From the NCBI GenBank assembly GCA_030696435.1, contig JAUYSF010000172.1, forward strand, positions 1 through 10,154: 10,154 bases of DNA. The letters are read 5' to 3'. Both the position numbers and the translations under genes were made by a program. Shown here piece after piece: positions 1-8,000 of this stretch. The stretch is from Desulfoprunum sp. GTDB taxonomy: Bacteria; Desulfobacterota; Desulfobulbia; Desulfobulbales; Desulfocapsaceae. Each line of letters starts with the position of its first letter. The first letter of the stretch is position 1. The notes beneath the pieces are model-generated. The model had not been told where the DNA came from and made no database searches. It saw nothing but the letters and a program-made list of their open reading frames with translations.

Positions 1-109
1 TTCAGGCCTGGGACTCAGCATTGTTCACAGGATCATCGAATTTCATGACGGCTCAGTTGATGTGCAAAGCCGGAACGGCTGGACGACCTTCACAATCAAT
101 CTGCCGTAA
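1..109 (+). CDS. Sensor histidine kinase, C-terminal end (partial, 5' end outside window)
   Basis: The frame starting at base 2 reads [17 protein letters not shown] and ends at TAA (107-109). GLGLSIV is the G2 box of the HATPase_c (GHKL) ATP-binding domain, and the following helix plus the closing beta strand (TTFTINLP) is how two-component sensor kinases normally end. Only about 35 residues are visible, so sensor input, partner and full length cannot be known from here. No receiver or HPt domain follows, so it is not a C-terminally extended hybrid kinase. The next gene starts 110 bp downstream on the same strand and could be co-transcribed. The family call is secure; anything more specific is not. 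Confidence 0.85.
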   Translation, partial: SGLGLSIVHRIIEFHDGSVDVQSRNGWTTFTINLP

Positions 110-219
110 TAGTCACCTGACAAGAGTGGCACTGAAAATCCAGCTCGACATCGAGCACAGCAGCCTGGGAATCAACCAGAAAGACAAATAATTACCACGT
201 AGTTCAAGCGGAGAAAGGA
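110..219 (+). other. Intergenic spacer with a short perfect hairpin
   Basis: This 110-bp gap lies between the kinase stop and the start of the sulfatase-fold transferase. It holds a perfect inverted repeat, GCTCGA (143-148) and TCGAGC (151-156), separated by CA. No T-run follows it, so it does not look like an intrinsic terminator. The ribosome binding site of the next gene (GGAG at 210-213, 6 nt before the ATG) is at its right end. I see no convincing promoter, so read-through from the kinase gene is possible. Confidence 0.4.
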
Positions 220-2247
220 ATGGAACAAGAGAAAGGCGGTGACGCTGAGGAGTTACAGACAACATCTCAGCGGGCACGCGCAAATGGAAATGATCTCGAC
301 GGGCAGAGAAATCTCCTCGCCAAAAGATATGCCCCGCTATTTATCATTGGCGGGTGCTATGTGGTGTTTTCACTGCTGCTGCGACTCGTGCTTTTTGGGA
401 TTTTTGGGCTACCGGCTGCCGTTCCCGTGCTGCACCTGCCGCTTATCATCCTTATTGGCATAGTCAATGATTGTACAGCCTTAACCTATCTCCTTCTGCC
501 CCTGTCCCTGCTTTTTCTGTTGATACCGGATCGGCTCTACAGTTCACGAGCCGGACGGATCATGGCAGCGACTGGCCTGTGGTTTCTGCTCTTTGGCCTG
601 ATGTATCTCTGCGTCGCCCAGTTTTTTTTCTTTCAGGAGTTTGACGCCCGTTTCAATCTGGTCGCAGTCGATTATCTGATTTATCCGCACGAGGTTTTCA
701 TCAATATTTGGGAAAGTTATCCCGTCGGTAAGGTGCTGATCTTGGTGGCCGTACTCAGCAGCGCCATGCTCTATGCCCTCTGGCCTATGGTGAAAAAGGG
801 TTTCACCGTAAGTTCATCTTTTGGCCGGCGCTTCAAATTTTTGGCCATCCATACGGCCCTGATGCTTGTTGCTTTGGCGGGAATCAACACGCATACCCTG
901 GATTTTTCCAGCAACCGAGTGACAAACGAGCTTACCGCCGATGGTTTGAGCAGTCTTTTCCAGGCATTCAGGACAAATCAACTGGATTACACCCAGTATT
1001 ACCGCATAGGCGATCAAAACATGCTGACAGAACGCCTCAGGCAACAGCTGTCGGCCGGAAATGGCCAATTTACCCAAAAAGCAGAGGATCTGTGGTTGAA
1101 CCGGACGTTTGCCGGGCAAAGCAGCGGTTTGGGTAAATTAAACGTGGTGGTCATTGTCGAAGAATCCTTCGGCTGTGAACAGGTGGATAGCTGCGGCAAT
1201 GGCAAGGATGTCGATGCGGCGGTAGCCTCGGTCGAAGTCAAGGAGACTCCTTTTCTCAACAGGCTGGCCAAAAAAAGTTTATTCTTCAACAAGGCCTATG
1301 CGACCGGAACCCGGACCGTTCGCGGCCTGGAGGCCATAAGCGCGTCTTTCCCACCCATCCCTAGTGAATCCATCATCAAGCGGCCCGGTAATGAACATAT
1401 CGCCACCTGGGGCAAGGTGATGCGGGACAACGGCTATACGACCAACTTTCTCTACGGTGGATACGGCAAGTTTGACAATATGAACAAGTACTTTGCCGAC
1501 AATGGTTTTACGATCAGTGATCGGCTTGATATCAAAAATCCCCAATTTACCAATATCTGGGGTGTGTCTGATCAGGATCTTTTCCGCCATGCCCGCAACT
1601 ATTTTGACACCTTATCTACCAGCGGCACACCGTTTTTTTCAATTATCATGACCACTTCCAATCATTCGCCTTATACCTTTCCTCCCGGCATACCCGGCGT
1701 TCCGGAAAAAAATGGCGGCAGACAAGCCGGTATTCGCTATGCCGATTATGCCCTGGCCGAGTTCTTTCATTCAGCTAAGAGCGATTCATGGGATAAGAAT
1801 ACGCTCTTTGTCGTCGTCGCCGATCATGGTGCCAGGGTCTACGGCAAAGCGCAAATACCCCTGAACAGTTATGAAATTCCCTTATTGATGATTGCCCCGG
1901 GTCGACTGAAACCCCGCCAGATAACCGTCCCTATCAGTCAGATGGATATTGCACCGACAGTTCTGGGCCTGCTCGGCTTACCCTACACGGCACCCTTCTT
2001 TGGTCAGAATGTGCTCGCCGAAGGCAAGGGCCCAGGTGTCCTGCTCTTTAATCATAATCACGATGTCGCCATGTATCGGGATGGAAAGTTGGTCGTCCTT
2101 GGTCTGCAAAAAGCTGTGAATTCGTATAAATATGAGCTTGGAGAAAACACCTTCGAGAAGGCCGCGGATGATGCTCTGTTGACCGATCTTGCCACCGCCT
2201 ATTTCCAGACCGCCTTCAATCTTTTTGAACAGCGCAGATATCATTAG
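220..2247 (+). CDS. LTA synthase-like sulfatase-fold transferase (membrane phosphoglycerol/phosphoethanolamine transferase family)
   Basis: This 675-residue protein has the LtaS/OpgB-like layout: about five hydrophobic membrane segments within residues 38-225, a linker, then an extracytoplasmic alkaline-phosphatase-superfamily domain (about 306-600). Visible active-site elements are VEES (E314/E315, metal ligand), GTRTVRG with probable nucleophile T366, H482 in SNHSPY, and D535-H536 in VVADHGAR. Family members move a phosphoglycerol or phosphoethanolamine head group from a phospholipid to a surface polymer, glycan or lipid on the outer face of the inner membrane. The GTRTVRGLEA form is the one I associate with Gram-negative 'LTA synthase family' proteins, which do not make true lipoteichoic acid, so the acceptor here is unknown. 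The start is supported by GGAG 6 nt upstream. It converges on the eptA-like gene, leaving 22 bp with no visible terminator. Family is near certain; substrate is not. Confidence 0.92.
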   Translation: MEQEKGGDAEELQTTSQRARANGNDLDGQRNLLAKRYAPLFIIGGCYVVFSLLLRLVLFGIFGLPAAVPVLHLPLIILIGIVNDCTALTYLLLPLSLLFLLIPDRLYSSRAGRIMAATGLWFLLFGLMYLCVAQFFFFQEFDARFNLVAVDYLIYPHEVFINIWESYPVGKVLILVAVLSSAMLYALWPMVKKGFTVSSSFGRRFKFLAIHTALMLVALAGINTHTLDFSSNRVTNELTADGLSSLFQAFRTNQLDYTQYYRIGDQNMLTERLRQQLSAGNGQFTQKAEDLWLNRTFAGQSSGLGKLNVVVIVEESFGCEQVDSCGNGKDVDAAVASVEVKETPFLNRLAKKSLFFNKAYATGTRTVRGLEAISASFPPIPSESIIKRPGNEHIATWGKVMRDNGYTTNFLYGGYGKFDNMNKYFADNGFTISDRLDIKNPQFTNIWGVSDQDLFRHARNYFDTLSTSGTPFFSIIMTTSNHSPYTFPPGIPGVPEKNGGRQAGIRYADYALAEFFHSAKSDSWDKNTLFVVVADHGARVYGKAQIPLNSYEIPLLMIAPGRLKPRQITVPISQMDIAPTVLGLLGLPYTAPFFGQNVLAEGKGPGVLLFNHNHDVAMYRDGKLVVLGLQKAVNSYKYELGENTFEKAADDALLTDLATAYFQTAFNLFEQRRYH

Positions 2248-2269
2248 AGGGGTGAGTCTCGTCCGGTAG

Positions 2270-3853
2270 TCAATTGCCGTTGGCCAGGATATCCATTTTC
2301 CGGTTATAAACCGTGGTGTCAATCTCCAACATGCCCAACAAGGTATGAAAGACATTGTCATGGGAGTATGGCAGCCCGGCCCTTTGCCGCAAAGCCTGCC
2401 GGTCCACCTGATAGCGCTCGCCGAACCAGAATACACTGGCCACGTGCTTCTGCGCCCTTGGGGCTATAAAATAGGGCATCCCATGCAGATAAATCCCGTT
2501 TTCTCCTAAAGATTGACCATGATCGCTCATATAGAACATAGCGGTTTCAAAACGTTTGTCGTTGTCCTTGAGCAAGGCTATGACTTTTGAGAGAAAGTAG
2601 TCGGTGTAGAGGATGGTGTTGTCGTAGGCATTACCAATTTCTTCGACGCTGCACTCCTCCAGTTCGTTTGTTTTACACGTCGGGGTGTATTTCTCGAACT
2701 GCGGCGGATAGCGTTTATAATAGGCCGGTCCGTGGCTGCCCATCTGGTGCAGAACGATAAAGACATCCCCTTTCTGCCTGCTGTCGACATAGTCCTGCAG
2801 GCCGACCAACATGCCTTCATCCCGACATTCTCCGTCATCACAAAGCGTGTTTTTCGGGGCGTTCCGGTATTCCTCATAGGGGATGCGGGCCGCCACTTTT
2901 TTCGAGTTGGAATTATTTTCCCGCCACAGGACATTCACCCCGGCATGCTGCATTACATCGAGCACATTTTCTACATTCTTGCCCTTCCCATCGTTATAAT
3001 CCTGCCGATTGTAGACTGAAAACATACACGGCACCGACACCGCCGTGGAGGTACCGCAGGATGAAATATCGGAAAGTGTGACCACGTCCTCTTTTTCGAG
3101 AAGCGGGTTGGTCTGTCGGCTATAGCCATTGAGAGAGAAATGATCGGCCCGACCCGCCTCTCCCACCACGAAAATGATCAATTCCCGATCTTTATCGGCA
3201 GCCGCTATTCTGGCATCCTGCCCGAGTACCTGCACGGTCTCCACATGCCCGCCCTGGTCTCGCGTCAGGAACCTTCCCAGTGAATAGAGAGAATAGGTGG
3301 GATTGGTAAAATAGCGCAGCGGCTTGTGCTCCCGGAAAAATGACGTGTAGAATCGGCTGAAGGGCAGGATGCACAGGCCAATAATCGCCAGGCTGATCGC
3401 AATCGCCTTGAGTCGATCCACCAGCTCACCGCCTTTCGATCCGTATTCGACTCTGATCAGGAGCACACCCACGGCCGGAATTACACCGAGCAGCAGAAAA
3501 TAACCGACCAGCTTCAGGCTGAAGAGATCAAGGCTTTCGTGAAGATTCGTTTCCAGGATATTCTGGATCATCGTTTCATCGATGACGATATTATACGTAT
3601 CCATGAAATAGGCCGTGCAGGATGAAACCAGCAATAGGCCAATCAGGAATGGTTTTGTGGTATAGCGGGACCGGACGAGATTGAGGAGCAGGACCAATAC
3701 CGCAGTCAGCGCAACCACTGCCGAGGCCAGAAATCCCAGGTTTTTTCCAACCAGAGGAAAGACCTCTGTAAGATTTTGAAAAAAGGTAATGTTACAGAAG
3801 ACCACGAGGAAGACTGAGGCGATCAATATCAAGCGTGTCTGGTTTAAAAACAT
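2270..3853 (-). CDS. eptA: EptA/MCR-type phosphoethanolamine transferase (lipid A modification)
   Basis: This 527-residue protein matches the usual EptA/MCR size and order: about five N-terminal membrane segments (roughly 8-175) and a periplasmic sulfatase-fold domain (about 222-520). Known family members transfer phosphoethanolamine from phosphatidylethanolamine to lipid A phosphates, lowering negative charge and often giving polymyxin resistance. Catalytic elements are E232 (VVGEAGRADH), nucleophile T270 in SCGTSTAVSVPC, H374 (GSHGP), D444-H445 (SDHGQSLGENG) and H457. Six cysteines sit as the three disulfide pairs known in the family: C266/C276, C338/C343 and C393/C401. The metal-ligand motif reads GEAGR instead of the commoner GET(A/T)R. 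The start is supported by GGAG 8 nt upstream (3862-3865). It follows the HD-GYP gene by 63 bp on the same strand. The acceptor could instead be another glycolipid or a protein; the symbol denotes the family. Confidence 0.93.
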   Translation of the reverse strand: MFLNQTRLILIASVFLVVFCNITFFQNLTEVFPLVGKNLGFLASAVVALTAVLVLLLNLVRSRYTTKPFLIGLLLVSSCTAYFMDTYNIVIDETMIQNILETNLHESLDLFSLKLVGYFLLLGVIPAVGVLLIRVEYGSKGGELVDRLKAIAISLAIIGLCILPFSRFYTSFFREHKPLRYFTNPTYSLYSLGRFLTRDQGGHVETVQVLGQDARIAAADKDRELIIFVVGEAGRADHFSLNGYSRQTNPLLEKEDVVTLSDISSCGTSTAVSVPCMFSVYNRQDYNDGKGKNVENVLDVMQHAGVNVLWRENNSNSKKVAARIPYEEYRNAPKNTLCDDGECRDEGMLVGLQDYVDSRQKGDVFIVLHQMGSHGPAYYKRYPPQFEKYTPTCKTNELEECSVEEIGNAYDNTILYTDYFLSKVIALLKDNDKRFETAMFYMSDHGQSLGENGIYLHGMPYFIAPRAQKHVASVFWFGERYQVDRQALRQRAGLPYSHDNVFHTLLGMLEIDTTVYNRKMDILANGN

Positions 3854-3861
3854 CGATAATA

Positions 3862-3865
3862 CTCC
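3862..3865 (-). promoter_or_regulatory. Ribosome binding site of the eptA-like gene
   Basis: On the minus strand GGAG lies 8 nt before the ATG at 3853-3851, a normal spacing that fixes this start. Confidence 0.6.
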
Positions 3866-3873
3866 GAATATTC

Positions 3874-3914
3874 AGGGAGAAAAGAGAGAAATAGCGGCAG
3901 GAGATCCCCGCCGC
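3874..3914 (-). terminator. Possible weak intrinsic terminator after the HD-GYP gene
   Basis: Read on the minus strand, GCGGC and GCCGC (3914-3910 and 3898-3894) form a 5-bp GC stem. After one mismatch, two further G-C pairs are possible around a 5-nt loop. The hairpin starts just past the HD-GYP stop codon and is followed by a pyrimidine- and T-rich tail (TATTTCTCTCTTTTC). The tail is not an unbroken T-run and the stem is imperfect, so it may attenuate rather than fully stop transcription toward eptA. Confidence 0.35.
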
Positions 3915-3916
3915 TG

Positions 3917-5023
3917 TCAGCGATTCGGCAAGATTTGCAGACTCGACTGTATCGTTTTCGGGGAGGCGACACACAGAATAGGGTCAGGGGCGCTTTGACC
4001 GTAATCAAAGGTGAAATTTCCCTTGGTAAAGAGATCGAGGCAGGCATCAACCACATCCGGGTCGTAGAGGTTACCCCGATGTTGCCTGATCTCATCAAGG
4101 GCGGACTCGATGCCGAGGGCCGGACGATAGGGTCTGAATGAGCTCTTGGCCTCTGTGACATCGGCGACCGCCAGAATTTTCGCTTCCATGAGGATATCGC
4201 TCCCCCGCAATCCTAATGGATAACCGGAGCCATCCAGGCGCTCATGATGCTGAAAAACTATGTGGGCCACAGGCCAGGGAAAGGGGATATTTTTCAGAAT
4301 TTCAAACCCGATCTGAGGATGGATCTTGATGACATCATGCTCGGCATCGAGCAGTTGTCCGGCCCGGCTCAGGATGGAGACCGGAATACGGATCTTGCCG
4401 ACATCGTGGAGTAGACCGGCGATGCGGATCCCCTCGATGACATGGGCCGATAGGCCCATCTTTGCCGCAATCGCGCAGGCCAGCTGGGCCACCCGCTGCT
4501 GGTGTCCGGCCGTATAGGGATCGCGGATTTCCACCATCTGGGCCATGCTGGAGATACTGCCATTGAGCATTTCCTGTAGCTCTGCCGTCTTATGTTCCAC
4601 CTTCTGCTCCAGGAGGACATTCTGCGAACGAAGCTGGGCCTTCATCTCCTCGAGAGTAATATGTGTCTGCACCCGGGCCTTGACCTCGGCCGCGTGAAAG
4701 GGTTTGGTAATATAATCAACGGCTCCCAGATCAAAGCCCTTGGTTTTATTGAGCGTGTCCTGCATCGCTGTGATAAAAATCACCGGAATCGACTGGGTCT
4801 CGGGGTTCGCCTTCAGGCGGCGGCAGACCTCATAACCATCCATCTCCGGCATCAGGATATCGAGCAGGATAAGAGAGGGGTGATATTTCTCGGCATATTC
4901 AAGGGCGCCCTGCCCGTGCTTGGCGATACCCAGCCTGTAGCTGTCCTTGAGGGTACTGACCAGAAGATCGATATTGGTGGCGTTGTCATCGACAATCAGG
5001 ACAAGTGGTCGATTCGGGTTCAT
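3917..5023 (-). CDS. Response regulator with HD-GYP domain (predicted c-di-GMP phosphodiesterase)
   Basis: This 368-residue cytoplasmic protein has two domains. Residues 5-125 are a receiver with acidic pair D12/D13, phosphoacceptor D55 (LLDILMPEMDG), T85 and K107 (ITKPF). A helical linker (about 125-155) leads to an HD-GYP domain (about 155-340) with H174, H206-D207 in LLHDVGKI, H235, H259-H260 and the GSGYP loop (265-269). All usual metal-binding residues and the GYP signature are present, so an active phosphodiesterase that hydrolyses c-di-GMP is expected, with the receiver as switch. Its ATG overlaps the upstream kinase stop in an ATGA junction, implying translational coupling and making that kinase, with its HPt domain, the natural phosphodonor. 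The C-terminal 30 residues are of low complexity relative to the domain and have no assigned role. Confidence 0.95.
   Translation of the reverse strand: MNPNRPLVLIVDDNATNIDLLVSTLKDSYRLGIAKHGQGALEYAEKYHPSLILLDILMPEMDGYEVCRRLKANPETQSIPVIFITAMQDTLNKTKGFDLGAVDYITKPFHAAEVKARVQTHITLEEMKAQLRSQNVLLEQKVEHKTAELQEMLNGSISSMAQMVEIRDPYTAGHQQRVAQLACAIAAKMGLSAHVIEGIRIAGLLHDVGKIRIPVSILSRAGQLLDAEHDVIKIHPQIGFEILKNIPFPWPVAHIVFQHHERLDGSGYPLGLRGSDILMEAKILAVADVTEAKSSFRPYRPALGIESALDEIRQHRGNLYDPDVVDACLDLFTKGNFTFDYGQSAPDPILCVASPKTIQSSLQILPNR
5020..5023 (-). other. ATGA stop/start overlap between hybrid kinase and HD-GYP regulator
   Basis: The four bases read ATGA on the minus strand: the kinase ends with TGA (5022-5020) and the regulator starts with ATG (5023-5021). 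A purine-rich AAGGAAG stretch inside the kinase 3' end can serve as ribosome binding site. This geometry usually gives coupled, near-stoichiometric synthesis of cognate partners. Confidence 0.9.
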
Positions 5024-8000
5024 ACTGCTTCCTTCATAGTCTGATGTATCTGGGCAAGCGTCTCTCTGGCCTGATCATAATCATAGCGATCAATCTGCAT
5101 TTCCAAGGCCCGCATAACTGCCGGATCGACAGCGTCCCAGTGGACCGATTGCCGCTGCATCCTTTGAAACACTCCTTGAATTTCTTCGGGATCTGCCTGA
5201 TCGATCGCCTTGGCCAATTCACGCAGCAAGATCGCCGGCTCAATGGTGTTCACTGTATCGGGGATCGAGGCTTTCTGAACTCCCTTCTCCAGCAGCATCT
5301 GGAGTGACTGCCGAACCTGCCCCAATTCATCCTCAAGTTTTTTTGCCAGATCGGCAAACACATTCGAGGCAGAGTGAATGGTCTGCTGTTCAAGACAGGC
5401 AGCCTCAAGGGCACCGGCTGCCTCTTTGAGGGCATGCGCCCCGATATTGCCGGCACTGCCTTTGAGGCTGTGGGCGAGCTGGAGAAGAGTTTCACGTTTC
5501 TCAGCCTGCAGGGCCTGTCGTATCCTGGCCTGGGTGTCATCATTATCTTGATAAAATCCGATCAGGATTCTCTGCATGGTGCTGCCATCGATCCCTGAAG
5601 AGGCCAGCGCCCCCTGAATATCGATCTTCGGCAGTCTGGCCGCTAGAATCATGCCCTCAGGATCGGCCTGGTTGCCCTGTCCCAGGTCGGGCGATGCAAG
5701 GGAGGGATTATCAGCGGATGGTTCAACGTCTTGATCATCCTGAATCATATCGGGGAAATCCGCCGCCCCATGAGCACGCAGGAGGCGCCAGAGGGCATGG
5801 AACAGGCGATCCTGATTAATCGGTTTGGCGATATAACCGTCCATCCCCGCCTCCAGACATTTTTCCTCATCACCTTTCATGGCGTGGGCCGTCATGGCGA
5901 TTATCGGTAGCTGGCCGCAACCCGGCAGCAGACGGATTTGCCTGGTTGCCTCATAGCCATTCATCTTAGGCATCTGGATATCCATCAACACCCCGTCAAA
6001 GTGGCCACTCTGCACCGCCTGCACCGCCTCTTCCCCGTTATTGGCGACGGTGACCCTGATGCCGGCTTTCTGGAGGATGGCAGTGGCCACCTGTTGATTG
6101 GTCAGGTTGTCTTCGGCCAGAAGGAGCTGACAGCCCTTGAGATGCTTCTGATACATGGAGGCCCGGGTGGTAAAATCCATGCGAGAACCGGGAGGATGAC
6201 TCCCCTGTTTGCCAAAGGCATCCATAATGGCATCAAAGAGAGTGGACTGAAAGATCGGTTTAGGCAGGAAACCGTTGGTTCCGACGGCTTCCGCCTCAGA
6301 ACGCTGCACATCTTTGGTAAAGGCCGTCATCATGATAATCGGCATGGTGAGATGCAGCTCTTCTCTGATCTTTCTCGAAGTCTCGATTCCGTCGAGTTCC
6401 GGCATCTTCCAATCCATCATGATGAGATCCACAGGATCCTTCAGCATATTCTCAGGCTGCAACCGCTCAAGAGCTTCAATGCCTGAAGAGAGCGCCTCGA
6501 CTCTGAATCCCAGAGAGATGAGAATTTTGCGGATGATAATCCGACTGTCAAGCAGGTCGTCAACGACCAGGGCATTCAGATCTCGGATATCCGGCGGAAA
6601 AACCAACCTTCCGGCCAGGACGGTTCCCGCCTGCACAAGCCGGACGGTAAAAAAGAAGGTGCTCCCCTTACCGAGGCTGCTCTCCACCCAGATATCACCA
6701 TGCATCATGGTTACAAATCTTTTGCAGATGCTCAGGCCCAACCCCGTCCCTTCATACTTGCGGGTTGAAGAGCTGTCACCTTGGGTGAACGGCTGAAAAA
6801 GCAAAGAGAGATAGTCAGGCGATATCCCCGAACCGGTATCCTTTACCGAAAAGGACAGCTCCACCTGATCATCCACTTCACTTGCATGGCCGACCGTATG
6901 CCCATGGACGCTGACCAGGATACTCCCACCCGCCGGGGTGAATTTGATAGCGTTGCTGATCAGATTGGTAAGGACCTGCTGGAGCCGCAGGGAATCACCG
7001 AGCAATATGCGCGGGGTATCTCTGTCGATATCCACCAGGAGTTCGATGCCCTTTTCGCCGGCCTGATAAATGAAGACATCCATGACCCGATCAAACATCT
7101 CGTCAAGCCTGAAAATACGCTCCTTCAGTTCCAGCTGGCCCGCCTCGATCTTGGAAAAGTCAAGGATATCATTGATAATCCCGAGCAGGGCATAGGAAGA
7201 ATTCTGAACAATGTGGAGGTACTGCTCGACTGTCGGCGGTACAGCCTCACCCAGAGCGAGATCGGTAGCCGCAATGATTCCGTTCATCGGTGTACGGATC
7301 TCATGGCTCATATTGGCCAGGAATTCGCTCTTGGCACGGGTGGCCGCCACGGCAAGGTCTTTGGCCTTCTGCAATTCTACGTCAAGCTTTTTATGCTGCT
7401 GGATTTCTTCAGTCAAAGAGAAGTGCGTGGCCTTGATCCTGCGATTGAGTTTCAAAACAAGACCGGTGAAAAGGATGAGCATGGTGAAAACAATACAGAC
7501 TAAGGTAATCAGCACCCCATAGGTGCGCAGGACATCCCGGAAGGTAATTTTCCCGAGATCCTTATAGGGACCCAACCGCAAGGCCCGCATGAGGTCATTC
7601 ACCGGTTGGTAATTAAGCGGAATGGTCCAACCGGCACATTCCGCCGCTCTGGCCGCCGGAGAATCCGGCTGCATCTGCAAAAGGGTAATCGCAACTTTTT
7701 CCGCGAGTTCATCCGAAGTCTGCATAACCTTGGCCATCGGCCAATCGGGATATTCACGGGTAGTGCAGAGATAGGGTGTTTGCTGGTCCTTGCCCTGCAA
7801 CCGGGAAAAGGCATAGAAATCCTTGAGGTTGATCTTGCCTTCGGCGCTGAGCTGCTCAAGGGTGTTGGTCCTGACGGTTCCCGCATCAACAAAGCCGCTT
7901 TGCACGGCCGTCACGACAGCGTCATGGGTTTCTCCGAACACCAATTCCTTAAAATCCTTGTAGGGTTCAATGCCGTTCTCCTGCAACTCCCGCCAGGTCA

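Noticed and set aside
143..156. Perfect hairpin after the left-edge kinase as an intrinsic terminator
   Set aside because: The stem is only 6 bp with a 2-nt loop and has no T-run after it on either strand.
1978..2436. Minus-strand 152-codon frame across the convergent junction
   Set aside because: It overlaps the ends of two well-supported genes in the wrong frame and lacks family motifs.
4592..5307. Plus-strand frames of 150 and 100 codons over the kinase/regulator junction
   Set aside because: They are antisense to the receiver coding sequence and the kinase tail, with no ribosome binding site or plausible product.
5938..7503. Long plus-strand open frames (182 and 240 codons) opposite the hybrid kinase
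   Set aside because: They are exactly antisense to conserved HisKA, HATPase and receiver coding sequence, and their translations show no recognisable domain or start signal.
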